Shown: positions 17,286-26,220 of the stretch, in pieces | Numbering within the stretch: position 1 is the first letter of the stretch | Layout: each line of letters opens with the position of its first letter | Assembly: GCF_030012525.1 (NCBI RefSeq) | Contig: NZ_CP124855.1 | Span: 3,202,524 to 3,266,523, forward strand | Source: Chryseobacterium gotjawalense | GTDB lineage: Bacteria > Bacteroidota > Bacteroidia > Flavobacteriales > Weeksellaceae | DNA length: 64,000 nucleotides | Reading direction: 5' to 3' | The notes under the pieces: model-generated | What the model saw: only the letters and a program-made list of their open reading frames with translations | Told to the model about the DNA's origin: nothing | Database searches by the model: none | Translations under genes and position numbers: made by a program

Positions 17286-18266
17286 TTACAACCAACCCAT
17301 TTCTTTCATCCACTCATCATTATAGATTTTGCCTACATATCGGGAACCGTGATCGTGCAGTAAAACAACAATAACATCATCTTTGGTGAATTTGTCTTTC
17401 ATCTGAATCAAAGCGGCAATCGCACTTCCGGCAGAATAGCCGCAGAAAATACCTTCTTCTTTTGCCAGTTTTCTTGCGTAAATTGCACCGTCTTTATCAG
17501 TCACTTTTTCGAAATGGTCGATGACCGACATATCATAATTTTGAGGAATAATATCTTCGCCAATTCCCTCTGTAATATAGGAATAAGCGTGTTCCGGATG
17601 AAATTCGCCCGTTTCATAATATTCTTTTAAAATGGAGCCGTAAGTATCAACTCCAATTACTTTAATATCAGCATTTTTTTCTTTAAAGAATATTCCACAA
17701 CCGGTTACGGTTCCGCCCGTTCCTGCGCCAGCAACGAAATGCGTTAATTTCCCTTCTGTTTGCTCCCAGATTTCAGGTGCCGTAGATTCGTAATGCGCCA
17801 ATCGGTTTGATAAATTATCGTATTGATTCACATACCAGCCATTTTCGATTTCTTCTCCCAATCTCTTCGAAACGCTGTAATAGGAACGTGGATCTTCTGG
17901 CGTCACGTCTGTTGGACAAACAATTACTTCAGCACCGACCGCTCTTAAAATATCGTTTTTTTCTTTAGACTGTTTTGAATTGGTCACGAAAATACATTTG
18001 TAGCCTTTCACAATTGCGGCCAAAGCCAAGCCCATTCCTGTATTTCCAGAAGTCCCTTCGATAATGGTTCCTCCAGGTTTTAATCTGCCGTCTTTCTCGG
18101 CATCTTCAATCATTTTCAAAGCCATTCTGTCTTTTACAGAATTTCCTGGGTTGAAGGTTTCTACTTTTGCTAAAACCAAAGCCGGGAAATCTTCACCCAA
18201 AACTTTATTAAGTTTCACGAGCGGCGTATTTCCGATGGTTTCAAGAATATTTTGTGCGTATTTCAT
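17286..18266 (-). CDS. cysteine synthase family PLP enzyme
   Basis: 326 residues, fold type II. ETIGNTPLVKLN at the N-terminus and NPGNSVKDR carry Lys45, the PLP Schiff-base residue; IIEGTSGNTGMGLALAA is the substrate-binding loop and GTGGTVTG binds the PLP phosphate. The C-terminus LHDHGSRYVGKIYNDEWMKE resembles cystathionine beta-synthase and CysM-type members rather than classical CysK. The enzyme therefore replaces the side chain of serine or O-acetylserine with a thiol, producing cysteine or cystathionine. Which acceptor is used cannot be decided. There is no regulatory CBS pair at the C-terminus. A TATCTTTG box at 18384-18391 on this strand is a possible promoter with a long leader. Confidence 0.9.
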   Translation of the reverse strand: MKYAQNILETIGNTPLVKLNKVLGEDFPALVLAKVETFNPGNSVKDRMALKMIEDAEKDGRLKPGGTIIEGTSGNTGMGLALAAIVKGYKCIFVTNSKQSKEKNDILRAVGAEVIVCPTDVTPEDPRSYYSVSKRLGEEIENGWYVNQYDNLSNRLAHYESTAPEIWEQTEGKLTHFVAGAGTGGTVTGCGIFFKEKNADIKVIGVDTYGSILKEYYETGEFHPEHAYSYITEGIGEDIIPQNYDMSVIDHFEKVTDKDGAIYARKLAKEEGIFCGYSAGSAIAALIQMKDKFTKDDVIVVLLHDHGSRYVGKIYNDEWMKEMGWL

Positions 18267-18403
18267 AACTTTTTTATATTTGATTTCTCACTTTTACTAT
18301 TTCAAAATAAGATTTTAAATAGATTTAAATGATGTTTTACTATTGATGATTTCGTAAAAATCGATAAGAAATTTACGAATCTGCAAAGATATAATTTTAA
18401 AAT

Positions 18404-19633
18404 TTAATTGTATTTAATGGCTTTCACCGGAGAGATTTTACTGATCAAATAACTCGGCAGGACTAATGAGATCCCAGAAATGATAAGGATTCCCAAAGAT
18501 ATTGATATAATCTGAATCACATTGATTTCAACAGGAACAACACTTATATAGTAGTTTTCAGGATTTAAAGTGATGATGCCAAAATACTTTTGAATGAATA
18601 CAAATGCCAATCCAATTAAATTTCCGAAGACCAAACCGGGAATCATAATCATTAAAGTATAATTAATGAATATCATTCGGATTTGTCCGTTGGTTGCGCC
18701 CAAGGTTTTCAGCATTCCGATGGAATTGGTTCTTTCGATAATTAAAATCAATAAAACCATGATGATGTTAATGATCACCACCACCAGCATAATGGTAATA
18801 ATAAGGGCAATATTGGTGTCGAAAATCGCAATGAAATCCATAATCTGAGGATATTCATCGGTGGCTTTTACCGTATAGTTTTTATAACCGACCAATTCGT
18901 CGATTTTTGGGGTGTCTTCATCAATATTATTAATGTTTTTCAGGAAAATATCGATTCCGCCGATCTCGGCATCTTTCATTCCCTGAATTTTCCGGGCATG
19001 ATTTATTCCGCCAATGACGAATAAGTCATCAATCATCTTGATGTCGGTCTTATAAATCCCAACCACCTCAAATTTTCGGTATAAAGGACTTTGGTTTTCT
19101 TTGGAAAAGATGGCGACGATACTGTCTTTAATTTTTAAATGAAGATCGGTTGCTATTTTTTGCGAAATGCAAATTCCATTGTTAAAGGCTTTTTCTGTAA
19201 TTACAGGCACATGTCCGGCCACTAAAAATTTGCGGAATCGTGCCGAGTCAAAATCTTTGCCGACTCCTTTAAAAATGATGCCGGCGAAATTATGTTCATT
19301 CCGCAGAATCCCGCTTACTGCAACATATTTTTGGGTAGAAGCGACATCGGGAAGGGCTTTTATTTTATCGAGCTGAAGACCGTCATTACTTAAAATGGAG
19401 GAATTGTACGAGTTGTTGGATTGCTTGGATTTTACCGAAATATGCCCGGAGAAATCGGCCATTCTTTCTTTGATGGCTTTCTTGGACCCTACACCGGTCG
19501 AAATGGTGATGAGCGAAACAATAACGCCAAGAGCGACGGAAAGCCGACCAATAAAGACAATAACCCGTGAAAGATTATTTTTGTTATCTTTGGAAAAAGC
19601 AATTTTTTTAGAAAAATATAACGGAAAATTCAA
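18404..19633 (-). CDS. ABC transporter permease, LolC/LolE-FtsX type
   Basis: 409 residues from the TTG at 19633, giving MNFPLYFSKKIAFSKDNKNN, the usual start of this family in Flavobacteriia. An earlier TTG at 19654 is possible. The architecture is MacB/FtsX-like: one helix near residue 35, a large periplasmic domain, then three helices in the last 140 residues (IALIITIMLVVVIINIIM, MIMIPGLVFGNLIGLAFVF, ISISLGILIISGISLVLP). GTIGMLKTLGATN-type coupling helix sequence is visible as SIGMLKTLGATNGQIR. Such permeases work with a separate ATPase to release lipoproteins from the inner membrane; no ATPase gene is adjacent. The start codon is 4 bp from that of the divergent DUF1343 gene. Confidence 0.87.
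   Translation of the reverse strand: MNFPLYFSKKIAFSKDNKNNLSRVIVFIGRLSVALGVIVSLITISTGVGSKKAIKERMADFSGHISVKSKQSNNSYNSSILSNDGLQLDKIKALPDVASTQKYVAVSGILRNEHNFAGIIFKGVGKDFDSARFRKFLVAGHVPVITEKAFNNGICISQKIATDLHLKIKDSIVAIFSKENQSPLYRKFEVVGIYKTDIKMIDDLFVIGGINHARKIQGMKDAEIGGIDIFLKNINNIDEDTPKIDELVGYKNYTVKATDEYPQIMDFIAIFDTNIALIITIMLVVVIINIIMVLLILIIERTNSIGMLKTLGATNGQIRMIFINYTLMIMIPGLVFGNLIGLAFVFIQKYFGIITLNPENYYISVVPVEINVIQIISISLGILIISGISLVLPSYLISKISPVKAIKYN
19586..19593 (+). promoter_or_regulatory. -7 box for the DUF1343 gene, inside the permease coding region
   Basis: TATCTTTG on the plus strand within the 5' part of the divergent permease gene. It would give a leader of about 40 nt to the ATG at 19638. 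Confidence 0.45.
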
Positions 19634-19637
19634 TCGT

Positions 19638-20834
19638 ATGATTTTAAGCCTCAAAAATAAAGATTTACTTCTGATTGTGCTAATTTATTTTGGTTTTTGC
19701 CAAATGAGTTTTGCCCAAAACCTTGATAAAAATTGTTTTAAAGCCGGAGCAGACCGCCCGGAACTGTATCTCCCTTTACTGAAAAACAAGACCATTGCGA
19801 TCGTTACCAATCAAACCGGGTTGCTGAAAGATAAATCTTTTCTGGTTGATTTTTTAGTTAAAAACAATATTTCCATACAATCAATTTTCGCCCCTGAACA
19901 TGGTTTCCGTGGTGATGCTGATGCTGGTGAACACGTGAAAAACGGGATTGATACCAAAACAGGAATTCTGATTGTTTCTCTTTACGGGTCGAATAAAAAG
20001 CCAAAACCAGAACAGTTAAAAGGAATTGATATCATTCTTTTTGATATTCAGGATGTTGGCGTGCGGTTTTATACTTATATTTCTACTTTGACTTATGTAA
20101 TGGAAGCGGCGGCAGAAAATGGAGTAGAAGTGATTGTTCTTGACCGGCCGAATCCACACGACGGATATATTGACGGACCGGTTCTGAAAAATCAGTGGAA
20201 AAGTTTTGTCGGAATGCACAATGTTCCAGTGGTGTACGGTTTGACAATCGGCGAATACGGGAAAATGGTCAACGGTGAAAAATGGCTCGACAAAGGAATT
20301 CAGGCCAAATATACTTTAATACCGATGCTTGGTTATCATAAAAAACAACGCTACGAAATTTCAGCGCAACCCTCACCGAATTTGCCAAATGATAAATCCA
20401 TTAACCTTTATCCGAGTTTGTGTTTCTTTGAAGGAACGCAGGTTTCCGTTGGTCGCGGCACCAATTTGCCTTTCCAGATTTATGGATCTCCCTGGACTAA
20501 AAATTTGCCGTATCAGTTTACACCAAAACCTTCTGCCGGAGCAAAAGATCCTTTTCTGAACGGGAAATTGTGTTACGGTGAAAACCTGTCAGAATATCCA
20601 CAAGATTTGCAGGCATTGAATTTAGAATGGCTTTTGAAAGCTTATAAAGACTATAAAAATCCACAACAGGATTTCTTTCTGAAGAATTTGTTCTTTGATA
20701 AATTAGCCGGAACTGATGAATTGAGAAAACAGATCATCGCCGGAAAAACTGCAGAAGAAATTAAAAATTCCTGGAAAAATGATTTGGAAGGTTTTCAGAA
20801 AATCAGAGTGAAATATGTGATGTATGAGGATTAA
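19638..20834 (+). CDS. DUF1343 protein, NamZ-like exo-beta-N-acetylmuramidase family
   Basis: 398 residues from MILSLKNKDLLLIVLIYF, which includes a signal peptide ending before QNLDKNC, so the protein is exported. The frame is open further upstream (to 19395), but that part lies antisense to the permease and is not expected to be coding. Conserved blocks are KTIAIVTNQTGLL, IFAPEHGFRGDADAGEHV, GIDIILFDIQDVGVRFYTYI, VIVLDRPNPHDGYIDGPVL and FFEGTQVSVGRGTNLPFQ. DUF1343 includes Bacillus NamZ, which trims N-acetylmuramic acid from cell-wall fragments. By homology this protein may act in peptidoglycan recycling, though no MurNAc uptake genes are near. Confidence 0.88.
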   Translation: MILSLKNKDLLLIVLIYFGFCQMSFAQNLDKNCFKAGADRPELYLPLLKNKTIAIVTNQTGLLKDKSFLVDFLVKNNISIQSIFAPEHGFRGDADAGEHVKNGIDTKTGILIVSLYGSNKKPKPEQLKGIDIILFDIQDVGVRFYTYISTLTYVMEAAAENGVEVIVLDRPNPHDGYIDGPVLKNQWKSFVGMHNVPVVYGLTIGEYGKMVNGEKWLDKGIQAKYTLIPMLGYHKKQRYEISAQPSPNLPNDKSINLYPSLCFFEGTQVSVGRGTNLPFQIYGSPWTKNLPYQFTPKPSAGAKDPFLNGKLCYGENLSEYPQDLQALNLEWLLKAYKDYKNPQQDFFLKNLFFDKLAGTDELRKQIIAGKTAEEIKNSWKNDLEGFQKIRVKYVMYED

Positions 20835-20912
20835 ATTTTTTGAAAACGAGAAGTATTGAAGAATGATTGAGTTTTAAATATTTTACGGAAATGGTTAATA
20901 AGACAGGGTTTC

Positions 20913-20974
20913 GGTGCTCCGCACCTGCCATTTTCATTGTCCTTTTATCTACAAATGTTTCGCCGCTCTGCGGC
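20913..20974 (+). repeat. upstream composite REP element flanking the RAYT gene
   Basis: Two hairpins, GGTGC-TCC-GCACC (20913-20925) and GCCGC-TCT-GCGGC (20962-20974), are joined by a conserved linker containing TGCCATTTT and CTACAAATGTTT. The same composite recurs after the transposase gene at 21822-21883, with about 6 differences in 62 bases, several of them keeping the stems paired. Confidence 0.8.
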
Positions 20975-21042
20975 TCGGTTGAGTGTAATCTTCTGATTGA
21001 TGCAGCCATTTAATATTTGTAAAAGAATTGTATTTTTGAAAA

Positions 21043-21320
21043 AAGATACACCGCACCGAATCTTTGTCGTAAAATAGAATGTGCATAAAGAGTTTTGGAA
21101 AGTGTGTAGTGTAATCTTTGTAGGAAGTATAAAGAAGTTTGATAAAGGTGCGTAGCACCTAAACCTTTGTAGTTAAGAACGAAATCTTCATAAAATAAGG
21201 TGCGTAGCACCGAAATCTTTGTAGTAAAATAGAATAAATATAGAGAGTTTTGGAAGGTGCGTAGCACCTAAACCTTTGTAGCCAAGAACGAAATCTTCAT
21301 AAAATAAGGTGCGTAGCACC
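21043..21320 (+). repeat. REP hairpin array upstream of the RAYT gene
   Basis: Four identical 13-mers GGTGCGTAGCACC (stem GGTGC/GCACC, loop GTA) begin at 21147, 21199, 21256 and 21308. The spacing alternates 52, 57, 52 bp. Linkers also alternate between two types: TAAACCTTTGTAG... and GAAATCTTTGTAG.... Two decayed units can be seen further 5', near 21045 (ACACCGCACCGAATCTTTG) and 21095 (AGTGTGTAGTGT). The array ends 20 bp before the transposase ATG. Confidence 0.85.
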
Positions 21321-21339
21321 GAAACTTAAAAGAGAATAT

Positions 21340-21813
21340 ATGGCAAATACTTATACACAATGCTATCTTCATTTGGTTTTTTCGCCTAAACATCGGGAGG
21401 CATTAATAAAAGAACAATGGAAAAATCTTTTAGAAAAATATATCACAGGAATTGTTCAAACAAGAAAACATAAATTATTAGCTATCTACGCAATGCCAGA
21501 TCATATTCATATTTTCATTGGTTATAATGTGAATGATTTAATTTCTGATTTGGTAGAAAATATAAAAACATCTTCTAATGCCTGGGTAAAGAAAGAAAAA
21601 TTATCGATGTTTAAATTCGATTGGCAAAGAGGTTACGGTGCGTTTAGTCATTCAAAATCACAGGTTGACGCAGTTGTAAAATACATAATGAATCAGAAAA
21701 ATCATCATTCTAAGAAATCATTTAAGGAAGAATATCTTGAGATCTTAAAAAATAATGGAGTAGATTTTAAAGAAGAATATATTTTCGAATTTTTTGATGA
21801 TATTGAAGGGTAG
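21340..21813 (+). CDS. REP-associated Y1 transposase (IS200-like, RAYT)
   Basis: 157 residues, the usual size for a Y1_Tnp-domain protein. The HUH motif is in MPDHIHIFIGY (His-Ile-His, residues about 54-56). The nucleophilic tyrosine is expected in VDAVVKYIMNQKNHH (Tyr about residue 112). The N-terminus with YTQCYLHLVFSPKHRE and the GYGAFSHSKSQVD segment match RAYT/IS200 members of Bacteroidota. It has REP hairpins on both sides rather than IS ends, which argues for a domesticated RAYT that nicks and copies REP elements. The ATG lies 20 bp after the last hairpin, so the array forms its 5' leader. No frameshift is visible, so it may be active. Confidence 0.9.
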   Translation: MANTYTQCYLHLVFSPKHREALIKEQWKNLLEKYITGIVQTRKHKLLAIYAMPDHIHIFIGYNVNDLISDLVENIKTSSNAWVKKEKLSMFKFDWQRGYGAFSHSKSQVDAVVKYIMNQKNHHSKKSFKEEYLEILKNNGVDFKEEYIFEFFDDIEG

Positions 21814-21821
21814 TATGTTCC

Positions 21822-21883
21822 GGTGTTCTGCGCCTGCCATTTTTATTGTCCTTTTTTCTACAAATGTTTTGCCGCTCTGCGGC
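21822..21883 (+). repeat. downstream composite REP element
   Basis: Second copy of the composite at 20913-20974. The hairpins are GGTGT-TCT-GCGCC (21822-21834, with wobble pairs) and GCCGC-TCT-GCGGC (21871-21883). Together the two copies bracket the transposase gene as direct repeats. Confidence 0.8.
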
Positions 21884-21910
21884 CTACTATGCTGTTTTAA
21901 ATCGTAATTC

Positions 21911-21935
21911 TACGAATGTTTCGCCGCTCTGCGGC
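21911..21935 (+). repeat. extra REP half-element
   Basis: CTACGAATGTTTC followed by the hairpin GCCGCTCTGCGGC (21923-21935). It is a second copy of only the right half of the composite and lies just beyond the end of the minus-strand barrel gene. Confidence 0.75.
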
Positions 21936-21960
21936 TTAAAATATAAAACAAAAGAATAAT

Positions 21961-24900
21961 TTAAAAACTCGCTTTCACCTGCATCGATCCCATGTGGATC
22001 GTGCGTTCACCGGAATTTCTACCTTCATAATTTATATTGAGTTGAATAAACGAATTCAGAGCTTGCTGTAAAAAAACAGACCAAACCTGATTTTTCCCTG
22101 CCTTCAAACCATCAAGCATTTGATTGGCGACAATCGAGAAGTTATTTCCCGTAAAATCATTATTAATAAAAGAAAAATTACCGCGGACCGAAGTTTTTTT
22201 CCAGTCCCACTGGAGGCTTCCGGTAAGGTCAAAAGTCTTTAAAAATTCTTCACCATCTGTTCTTTTTTTCTGACGGAAAGCGGAGGATAATTCGCTCTGT
22301 ATGGCTTCTGTAAACTTATACGTAGCTTTTGGTCTGGTTTCCAAATTTTGTAATTGATAATCTCTACTCGCAAAAAGTTGCGATGAATTTTCAATCGCAT
22401 GAACCGAATTTTCCCAGTCAATTCTGAAATCTTTGCCAAACCAATGGCCGATATTTAAGAAGTGTGAAACCTGAGTTCGTTCTTCGTTGCTGAAATTCGC
22501 ATTGATTAAATTATTATTGGCGATAAAGCGGTAATTCCCATTCCAGCCGGATTTATCGGTAGGATTGAATTGTGCCGAAGCCAGAATGTTTTGATTTTTC
22601 AGAATCTGATCTTCATTTTTTTCAAAGGGATTCAGCACAAAAACCTTTTCTTTTTTAAAGTAAGAATTTTGAGAATTGATGGAAAGGTTAAAATTCCAGC
22701 GTTTCAGAAATTGGTTTTCAGAATTAAAAACCACCGAAGGATTTACAAATAAAGCCAACTGGATTTTGTTTTTGTTGGACGGAATATAATTGACGGTGTT
22801 GGTGTAAATCCTGATATACTGCGCCAAATCTGCATATTCTGCAATTTCGAATTCATCGAGTTGTTGAATTCCGTCACCGTTATAATCGGTCCATTTATAA
22901 ACGCCCTGTCCGTCTGTCACTTTAATGTATTGAAATTCGCGCTGCGCTTCCTGCCCGTTTCCAAGTTCATAAAATGCCTGCAAACGCATACCATTATTGA
23001 ATAACTGTTGCTGATAAGTCATATTTCCGACAATGAAATCCTGATTGTATTTAGACTGTAAATCCTCCGTTTTCTCGTAGAATTTCCGGTAATGAAGTAA
23101 AGCTGACAAAGTGGTTTTCTCCGTTTTAATAATTTGACTTTCCGCCATGAAACCCAAAATTTGATTTCTATTTTGCAATGCATTATTTCTTACAGAATCG
23201 TTGTCCCGCAAATACATTTTAGCCAAAAGTTTTGTTCTGGCCGAATCACCGATTTTTTTCTGAGCAAAAACTTCTTTCCAGCGATAACTTGTCACATCGA
23301 GTATTTTGGTTTCATTAAAGTTTTTTAAATTCTGTTCCAGACCGGCTCCGATTGCCCAACTGCCTTTTTTACCAGAAAATTCTGTGGCAACACCGCTTCT
23401 TACAAAGTTCGTATTCTGAAAAGTTGCCTTCGTGTCGAGGTAAGAAAAGTTTCCTTTGGTATTGAATTTCCCTTTTATAAAACCAAAATCAAGGTCGTTT
23501 TTTATTCCTTGATAAGAATCTTTTTCATCCAGATAATTGATTTTATAATTTAAAAAAGAAGTGTTTTTCCATTGATTAAGAAAACTGAAAATCAGTCGGT
23601 TTTGGGTAATTTGATTAAACTCCTGAGCCAAATTGAAATCACGTGAAAACTCGACATCATTAATCCGGTCTAAAATATGAAATTGCGAACTGATATGTTG
23701 GAATTCGAAACTTGGCGTTCCTTTCCAGTTGTCTTTACTAAAGGTTTTGTTTCCGAAAACACGTCCGGCGTACCCGATGTTTTGATGGGCATCTTTAGAG
23801 GAAAAAAGATTGATATCGTAGTTGCTCAAAGAAAAGTCGGCTCCGATTTTTCCTTCATTTAAAAGAACTTCGGCATTGGTAGAGAAAACCTGCGCTTTCT
23901 GTGGAGACGGTAATTTTCTTACTGCTTTATAATTACCTGCATTTGGACCGACATATTCGAAAACCCTTCCGTTATTCGTGGTTTGCTTTAAGCGGTAATC
24001 GCCTGAATTATCCCCAAAGTAAGTAAATGCAACCTGATACAATGTTTGGGATTGATCACTGGAGAATTTGTAATAATTTCCATTTTGATTTTGAACGAGT
24101 TGATACAGAATTTTGTTCACATCATATTCGGAAACGGTTCCGGAAGGTGCGTACATTAAATCTTGGTTATTACCGGCGTTGGCGAGAATCTGCTCATCTT
24201 CTTTAGATAAATTTAAAGAAAGCGGCGCATTTTTATTGTCATTTTCTAAAAACCAATTGAAGCCGAATTTTACTTTTTCTCTTTCGTGCTGAATTCCGCC
24301 CGTAACAAGAAATCGCGTATAATTTCTATTGGTATAATTATAGGAAATGGTAATGAAATTCTGTTTAAAAATCGGTCGGAAACTGGTGAACGTAATTTCA
24401 CCGGTATTATAATTAATGACATAATCCTGACTTTCACCCCGTTTCATTAAAATTCCATCGATAAAAACCTGTTCAGATCCGGAAATAATGGTAATAAACT
24501 GTTCGCCATTTTTTCCGTTTAACCGGTATGGACCCTGGTTTCCTTCTACGCCTTGAAAACGCACGCGATAAAACTCGCTTCTGGCGACACCGGCAGAAAT
24601 ATTGGCGAAGGTTTTATTGTCTTTTCTAAACTGCGTCTCATATTCCAGACCCATACTTCGCCGCTGGTATCTGCCGAAATAGGTTTTATCATCGATCAAA
24701 TCCAAATGACCGGCGCGCAGAACAGAATGATCTTTAATGTTGAGTTGTAGATAAATTTTGTCGAATTCCTCCAGTGTCTGCGTATATCCATCGGCTTGAA
24801 TGGGTAAATTATGATCAGAAATAGACGCAAGAATGGAAACATCATTTGAAAGTTTTCCGGTAATCTGTAAATCCATGGAACTCTGCACGCTTTGTCCCTG

Positions 24901-25194
24901 ATTATTCCCGAAAGTAATTCCACGGATAATAGAACCTTTGGAATTCAGATCGCCGAGAATTTGTGTGCGGGTGTTTTTAACCAAAACGCCTTCATCAATA
25001 ATTGTTTTGCCGGGGATTCTGATAAAATCTAATGTATCTTTAGAAAAAACCTCCCGATTGATTTTTGCAGTAAGTACTGAATCCTTTTTCAGGGAATCTT
25101 TCGAAATATTGGGATTTTGCCACGTGAAAATCTGAGCATTAAACAGATTTAATGCAGAAATAAAAATGAAAAATGGTAAAACCTTTTGAATCAA
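21961..25194 (-). CDS. large outer-membrane beta-barrel protein with SprA-like N-terminal region
   Basis: 1077 residues. A signal peptide (IQKVLPFFIFISALNLFNAQ) is followed by GSIIRGITFGNNQGQSVQSS and ISDHNLPIQADGYTQTLEEF, which resemble the N-terminal part of the gliding/T9SS translocon protein SprA. The rest is a long series of amphipathic strands typical of a large barrel, and the protein ends in Phe (QVKASF), the outer-membrane insertion signal. SprA itself is about 2400 residues, so this is a shorter relative, not SprA. Such proteins are conserved but unnamed in Flavobacteriia. Function unknown; export or surface-associated transport is a guess. It is monocistronic and its 3' end abuts the REP region. 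Confidence 0.75.
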   Translation of the reverse strand: MIQKVLPFFIFISALNLFNAQIFTWQNPNISKDSLKKDSVLTAKINREVFSKDTLDFIRIPGKTIIDEGVLVKNTRTQILGDLNSKGSIIRGITFGNNQGQSVQSSMDLQITGKLSNDVSILASISDHNLPIQADGYTQTLEEFDKIYLQLNIKDHSVLRAGHLDLIDDKTYFGRYQRRSMGLEYETQFRKDNKTFANISAGVARSEFYRVRFQGVEGNQGPYRLNGKNGEQFITIISGSEQVFIDGILMKRGESQDYVINYNTGEITFTSFRPIFKQNFITISYNYTNRNYTRFLVTGGIQHEREKVKFGFNWFLENDNKNAPLSLNLSKEDEQILANAGNNQDLMYAPSGTVSEYDVNKILYQLVQNQNGNYYKFSSDQSQTLYQVAFTYFGDNSGDYRLKQTTNNGRVFEYVGPNAGNYKAVRKLPSPQKAQVFSTNAEVLLNEGKIGADFSLSNYDINLFSSKDAHQNIGYAGRVFGNKTFSKDNWKGTPSFEFQHISSQFHILDRINDVEFSRDFNLAQEFNQITQNRLIFSFLNQWKNTSFLNYKINYLDEKDSYQGIKNDLDFGFIKGKFNTKGNFSYLDTKATFQNTNFVRSGVATEFSGKKGSWAIGAGLEQNLKNFNETKILDVTSYRWKEVFAQKKIGDSARTKLLAKMYLRDNDSVRNNALQNRNQILGFMAESQIIKTEKTTLSALLHYRKFYEKTEDLQSKYNQDFIVGNMTYQQQLFNNGMRLQAFYELGNGQEAQREFQYIKVTDGQGVYKWTDYNGDGIQQLDEFEIAEYADLAQYIRIYTNTVNYIPSNKNKIQLALFVNPSVVFNSENQFLKRWNFNLSINSQNSYFKKEKVFVLNPFEKNEDQILKNQNILASAQFNPTDKSGWNGNYRFIANNNLINANFSNEERTQVSHFLNIGHWFGKDFRIDWENSVHAIENSSQLFASRDYQLQNLETRPKATYKFTEAIQSELSSAFRQKKRTDGEEFLKTFDLTGSLQWDWKKTSVRGNFSFINNDFTGNNFSIVANQMLDGLKAGKNQVWSVFLQQALNSFIQLNINYEGRNSGERTIHMGSMQVKASF

Positions 25195-25336
25195 AACTGC
25201 TGAAACATTTGTGTAAAAGTAACGAAAAACTCTATTTAAAATTGTTGTTGCTTTTTTAACATTTAATTAATGAAAAGATTGGCGAATTAATAGAAAAAAA
25301 CTATATTTACTCCAATTAACAATTAAATTTTTTACT

Positions 25337-26110
25337 ATGAAAAAATTCTATTCTTTTTTTGCAGCTGTAATATTTGCAGCTACTATAAATGCACAAGGTG
25401 CAGAAACTTTTGAAACCCAAAAAGTATTGACGGCAACATATTCAAACGGAACTTTTGCCGGAGAAACCGCAGGCGTAACTGTTAATTATTTTGATTCAAG
25501 AAATGAAGGTTTGGGAACAACGGATGATTATTCAATTTCTGGAAAAGGTATTATATTAAGAGGAGCTGATCAACCAAGTTCTGTAGAATTCGTTATTCCA
25601 AATGGAGTAGGTTTTTTTTCTTTTAATTACAGAAAAGCATTTATAGCTGGTGCATTCGATCGAGTTGTAGCAGTATTTGTAGATGGGGTACAAAAATCAT
25701 CTGTTGCGCCATTCGGTCCTGCCGGTGCAGATTCGACCCTTGGTACATTGAGTACTATCGTTAATAAATCAGGTCCAGTAACAGTGAAAATTAGTTTTCC
25801 CGCAGGTACATCAGCTGGTGACAAACAGGTTACTATTGATAACGTTTCATGGACTGCTGCTCCGATACTAGCTGTTGGGGACATTAACACAACTAAAGTA
25901 AATCTGGTTAAAAATACAGTGGTTGGTGAAACGGTGATGTTCACCGCCAAAGCAAATGTGCAAATCTTAAACATGACCGGTCAGGTTGTGAAAACCGCAT
26001 CTGTTAATGAAAGCACTTCTTTGGATGTTACAGCATTAGCAAAAGGGATTTATATAGTAACTGCAAACGTACACGGAAAGGCTGTTGCTCAGAAAATTAT
26101 CAAAAAGTAA
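25337..26110 (+). CDS. secreted protein with T9SS type A sorting domain
   Basis: 257 residues. It has a signal peptide (KKFYSFFAAVIFAATINAQG) and a passenger of beta strands (residues 25-175, with VEFVIPNGVGFFSFNYRKA) that may form a lectin- or jelly-roll-like domain. The C-terminal sorting domain at about 180-257 contains VQILNMTGQVVKTA, TSLDVTALAKGIYIV and ends QKIIKK. Proteins with this tail cross the outer membrane through the type IX secretion system and are then released or anchored. The passenger is not recognised. The next gene has a very similar tail but a different passenger. A small terminator follows. Confidence 0.85.
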   Translation: MKKFYSFFAAVIFAATINAQGAETFETQKVLTATYSNGTFAGETAGVTVNYFDSRNEGLGTTDDYSISGKGIILRGADQPSSVEFVIPNGVGFFSFNYRKAFIAGAFDRVVAVFVDGVQKSSVAPFGPAGADSTLGTLSTIVNKSGPVTVKISFPAGTSAGDKQVTIDNVSWTAAPILAVGDINTTKVNLVKNTVVGETVMFTAKANVQILNMTGQVVKTASVNESTSLDVTALAKGIYIVTANVHGKAVAQKIIKK

Positions 26111-26134
26111 TTCCTGAATTACTCAGAAATAGAA

Positions 26135-26158
26135 GTTTACCACAAATGGTAATTTTTT
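26135..26158 (+). terminator. terminator after first T9SS cargo gene
   Basis: Stem TTACC / GGTAA (26137-26141 with 26148-26152) with a T run; the short stem makes it modest. Confidence 0.55.
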
Positions 26159-26220
26159 ATGTTGCTTCAATTTTTAATTTAATTTTTTTTATATATATAT
26201 CCGTAATTAGGAATAATTTT

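Larger units (their letters stand above)
20835..21339. other. 505-bp gene-free REP region
   Basis: It contains the composite element and the hairpin array listed separately. Minus-strand open frames here are built of the repeats and are not considered genes. Confidence 0.7.

Noticed and set aside
19395..19637. Upstream extension of the DUF1343 reading frame
   Set aside because: It lies antisense within the permease gene, and a good signal peptide begins at the ATG at 19638.
21010..21267. Minus-strand open frames across the REP array
   Set aside because: They consist of the repeated hairpin units and linkers, and have no protein-like pattern.
21147..21320. CRISPR-like regular array
   Set aside because: The repeat is a 13-bp palindrome, spacers are themselves repeated in two alternating types, and there are no cas genes. 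It is a REP array.
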